Origin: Mesorhizobium loti
GTDB taxonomy: Bacteria > Pseudomonadota > Alphaproteobacteria > Rhizobiales > Rhizobiaceae
Direction of reading: 5' to 3'
Length of the DNA: 64,000 nucleotides
NCBI RefSeq assembly: GCF_003148495.1
Contig: NZ_QGGH01000015.1
Span: 60,113 to 124,112, forward strand
In this document: positions 61,527 through 64,000 of the stretch, piece by piece
How the letters are laid out: every line of letters starts with the position of its first letter
Position numbering within the stretch: position 1 is the first letter of the stretch
Translations under genes and position numbers: made by a program
Notes under the pieces: generated by a model
The model's input: only the letters and a program-made list of their open reading frames with translations
The model's database searches: none
Told to the model about the DNA's origin: nothing

Positions 61527-62808
61527 CAGCCCCCTCCGACAGCCGCCTCGTATTCCGCAAGCGGCCGCAGCAAGGCGGCTGGAGCGATCTCGATGGGATC
61601 CGCGCGCACCGGCCCTTCAAAGCCGGCGACGCCGACAAAATGCGCACGGTCCACTATCCGTTGTCGTCGCCCCCGGCACAGGGCATGATCGCCTACCACC
61701 TGGCCTGCATGACGGATGATCACACGGCCAGCCTACACCACGACCTGGACGCTCTCGCCGATTAGGCGCCAGGGCACCGAGTAGCTGTTCGTATCCAGAT
61801 CGATCGCACAGTCGGCCTGGACCTTGCGGATCAGGTCCCGCAGTTGCCCGAACGGCGCCCTGCCGGAAAGCGGGCGGAGCGCTCGAGCTTCAGCGGCAAA
61901 ACGTTCCACGGGCGCAACGCCGGTGGTGCCGTGTTCACGCCGGTCGGCAACCTCGCGCGTCCACCGATCCAGATGCGCCTCGAACGCCACCCAGCTCTCG
62001 AACCGGCGGCCAGCGATCGCGTTCTTCTTGACGTAGCCGACGCCGCGTTCGTCTTTCCCCTTCGTCCTGGCCCGATAAGGGGCACAGGCCCGCGGTGTGA
62101 AGCCCAATATCGGGCAAAGGCGTGCAGCCGGGCGTTGAATCTTACCTCGCGCGTCACCGCGTCGTGATGCTCAACCAGCGCCTTTGCATTATCGATCAGA
62201 ACTTCCGCCGGCACGCCCCCAAACCGCAGGAAAGCGCCTTCCATCCCTTCGAACCAGTCGGTCTGGCGCTGCCTCGGCGAGGCCCGGATGTGCATCCGGC
62301 GCGAATAGCCGAGCGTTCCGACAAACACATGGATCCGCACCCGCTCGCCGCCGATCCATACCCGCGTGTCGCCGAAGTCGATCTGCAGCTGATGACCAGG
62401 CGCCGTCTCGAAGCGCACCGTCGCCCGCTTCTGCGCTTTCAACTCGCGCCGCCATTGTCGAACCCGAAGTTCTACCGAGCGCAGCCCGATGACGATACCA
62501 TGCTCGCTCTCCAACTCCTGGCGAATGACGTCCGCGTTCCCGTCGTGGCGAAAGAAACGCTCCCGAAGCCAATCGTCCAGACCATCAAATGCTGTCCGAC
62601 GCTCGGGCTGGCGATACGCAACAACGCCACCTTCACGAAGATATCGGCGAACCGTGTTGCGCGCGCATCCAAACTCCTGCGCAATTCGTTTCGCTCCCCA
62701 GCCTCGTTCGTGAAGGCCTACCATGGCCAAAACTTCTTCCCCCGATCGCATTTCCTCAACCCGCATCGTTCCAGACAATGCAGGGTGCGATGAAAACTCT
62801 CTCGTCAT
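61523..62808 (-). pseudogene. IS21 transposase IstA, frameshifted and with an internal stop
   Basis: The first frame (from 62808, ribosome site GAGAGGAAA) carries the HTH (GAKRIAQEFGCARNTVRRYL) and catalytic pieces LQIDFGDTRVWIGGERVRIHVFVGTLGYSR and EVLIDNAKALV. A missing G near 62104 shifts the frame; the rest continues GFTPRACAPYRARTKGKDERGVGYVKKNA. A TAG at about 61732 then interrupts before AGRVIIRHAGQVV. Two lesions make this copy non-autonomous. Confidence 0.9.
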
Positions 62809-62886
62809 CGATTTTTCCTCTCAAAAGAGAGGGGTCAGTTCTTCGTTTCGTTCGGGGGTCAATTTCTCATTTCGCCCGACAGTTTG

Positions 62887-63192
62887 ACCCGAATCTTTCT
62901 TTCAGTGGCTGAGCGGAGTCAGATTGGTCGATGTCTGCATCGTCATGGGTGTTGCAATTACCGATGCCCAAAATGGCGAGCAGCATCTGGCGGTCAAAGC
63001 CCTCAAGGGATTTGGCGGCCGCATCCTTGCGGTGGTCGACGACTTAGACGGGATACTTATCGCGCCGCCATGCCGTCGCTTCGCTGGTGTGATTACCATC
63101 CTTGCTTCCAGAAGAAGGGCAGGGAGACGCCCAAGTGCGAAGTCGATCCCGTTACAGTGATTGGAGGTGGCCTATGGGAAACGAACACAGTC
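62887..63192. other. Unassigned sequence right of the IS21 element
   Basis: No gene recognised. An open frame at 62924-63160 has a weak start context and no family resemblance. It continues the target sequence interrupted by IS21. Confidence 0.4.
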
Positions 63193-63346
63193 ATGACCGA
63201 AGACATCACCGACCAATGACCAGCGGCAGTGTGTCTGCGGATTGGGCTTTGACAATCCCGAAGAGGAATTGCGGAAAGCCAAGCTCGCCCGCGAGCTCCG
63301 CGCCACCATTATACGTCGGCGCCTCACTCAAGCTAAATCGGCTTAG
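63193..63346 (+). pseudogene. XRE-family antitoxin start, cut by an IS5-family element
   Basis: MTEDITDQ, a stop, and in a shifted frame LGFDNPEEELRKAKLARELRATIIRRRLTQAKSA, the N-terminal pattern of HigA-type XRE antitoxins (DLGFDNPEEELxKAxLA, then RRLTQ). Sequence stops at the IS end near 63347. Confidence 0.65.
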
Positions 63347-64000
63347 GGCGTGGTGACGATTTAACTATCTGAGCCATATGGCGATGGCGGCGAGTTTGAC
63401 GAAGCCCATGAAGTTGGCGAGCAACTTGTCGTAGCGTGTTGCAACCCTTCGGAACTGCTTGAGCTTGTTGAAGAAGCGTTCGATGAGGTTACGCTCCTTG
63501 TAGAGGTGGGCGTCGTAGTGACGCTGGACTTTGCGGTTCCGCTTGGGCGGAATGACGATTTCGGCCCCTGTCTGGGCGATCTTTTCGTGCAAATGGTCGG
63601 CGTCATAGCCCTTGTCGGCGATCGTGGCGCCAGCCTCGAAGCCATCGACGAGATCATGGGCAAAGGCGATGTCGTTGCGTTGCCCGGGGCTGGCGATCAG
63701 ACGAACCGGTAGCCCGAGCGCATCGCCAGCGGCATGGATTTTGGTGCTTAGTCCGCCTCGAGACCGACCCAGGCCTTGGGCATCCGCCCCCCTTTTTGCT
63801 TGCGGGCGCCGGCGGCATGCTGATGCGCCCGTACGATGGTCGAGTCGATCATCAGCCATTCAAGATCGGCTTCGCGTGCCAGGACCGCCAACATGTCGTC
63901 GAGCACAAGGGCGAGCGAGGCGAAGAGGCGCGGCACACGGTGGTACGCGACCGAGAGATCCTCGCGGCATGCCTTGTGGCCGAGCGCGCAGGCCAGCCAG
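63347..64000 (-). mobile_element. IS5-family (IS427-group) element, cut by window edge
   Basis: The transposase runs leftward in two frames: DLEWLMIDSTIVRAHQHAAGARKQKGG, a shift at the run AAAAAGGGGGG (programmed site of the group), then GRSRGGLSTKIHAAGDALGLPVRLIASPGQRNDIAFAHDLV and ERFFNKLKQFRRVATRYDKLLANFMGFVKLAAIAIWLR with the stop at 63365. The end near 63347 (GGGCGTGGTGACGATTTAA) is the terminal repeat. The other end is outside the window; the visible part shows no lesion. Confidence 0.87.

Larger units (their letters stand above)
60669..62881 (-). mobile_element. IS21-family insertion sequence with 5-bp target duplication
   Basis: The ends are inverted: left TGTCAAGCGAAGTGAGGATT and right (reverse complement) TGTCGGGCGAAATGAGAAAT, each followed by TTGACCCC and an inner repeat GAAC/GAAGAACTGACCCC typical of IS21 multiple terminal repeats. 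GTTTG flanks both sides (60664-60668 and 62882-62886), a clean target duplication. Contents are istA (broken) and istB (intact). About 2.2 kb. Confidence 0.92.

Noticed and set aside
1..64000. tRNA, rRNA or CRISPR arrays
   Set aside because: I saw no tRNA-like cloverleaf with a CCA-side arm, no rRNA sequence and no regularly spaced repeats; a dedicated scan was not possible.

Overview
The window reads as part of the symbiosis island of a Mesorhizobium-type nodulating alphaproteobacterium. The reasons are a nifHDKENX operon with Mesorhizobium-like gene sizes, NifA/sigma-54 promoter elements, acdS, a nod-box, a remnant of a GDP-mannose dehydratase gene of the noeL kind, a SyrA-like exopolysaccharide regulator, and many decayed insertion sequences. 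GC content is high and the sequence is a patchwork of intact operons separated by pseudogenes. The species cannot be fixed from the sequence alone.

Layout. 1-4.5 kb: end of a cytochrome P450, its ferredoxin, an NTF2-like protein, a double SDR protein and a luciferase-like flavin monooxygenase. 5.0-14.7 kb: a phosphonate biosynthesis locus (PEP mutase, aminotransferase, LicC/PntC-type cytidylyltransferase, CDP-alcohol transferase, methyltransferase, asparagine synthetase-like amidotransferase, an alkaline-phosphatase-superfamily enzyme on the other strand, and a nucleotidyltransferase-like/PLP-enzyme fusion). 14.7-21.1 kb: a DeoR regulator and a five-gene peptide/opine-type ABC transporter. 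21.1-23.7 kb: remnants of defence genes (AbiE-type toxin-antitoxin, a Gabija-like stub) and an IS110 fragment.

23.8-33.8 kb: the nif operon with a good NifA site and sigma-54 promoter, followed by a nifX-associated gene, an OmpR-type regulator and a universal stress protein. 34-39.4 kb: decayed genes, an acetoacetate decarboxylase pair, a radical SAM gene behind a perfect NifA/sigma-54 promoter, and the noeL-like pseudogene. 39.7-44.8 kb: an N-hydroxylating lysine/ornithine monooxygenase, a stub of a FAD amino-acid oxidase, a PhyH dioxygenase and a cupin-MetRS didomain protein. These resemble the hydrazine (N-N bond) forming enzymes known from actinomycete natural products. 44.9-47.0 kb: a second NifA/sigma-54 module, a broken partial copy of the nifX region, then the nif gene for a small CCE_0567-type protein, fdxB and a syrA-like gene.

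48.2-52.6 kb: a nod-box followed by an RTX calcium-binding protein and its own type I exporter, a NodO-like secretion operon. 52.7-55.5 kb: IS remnants (IS6, ISL3) and an IS5-family copy. 56.2-59.2 kb: an exported small protein, a subtilase, and acdS with a sigma-54 promoter. 59.2-64 kb: XRE remnants, an IS21 element with 5-bp target duplications, and an IS5-family element running off the end.

The symbiotic theme is consistent: nitrogenase assembly, ethylene-precursor breakdown, a nod-regulated secreted protein, and two small-molecule loci (phosphonate and hydrazine type) whose products cannot be named from sequence. All functional statements are from reading the sequence and recalled family knowledge; no searches were run.
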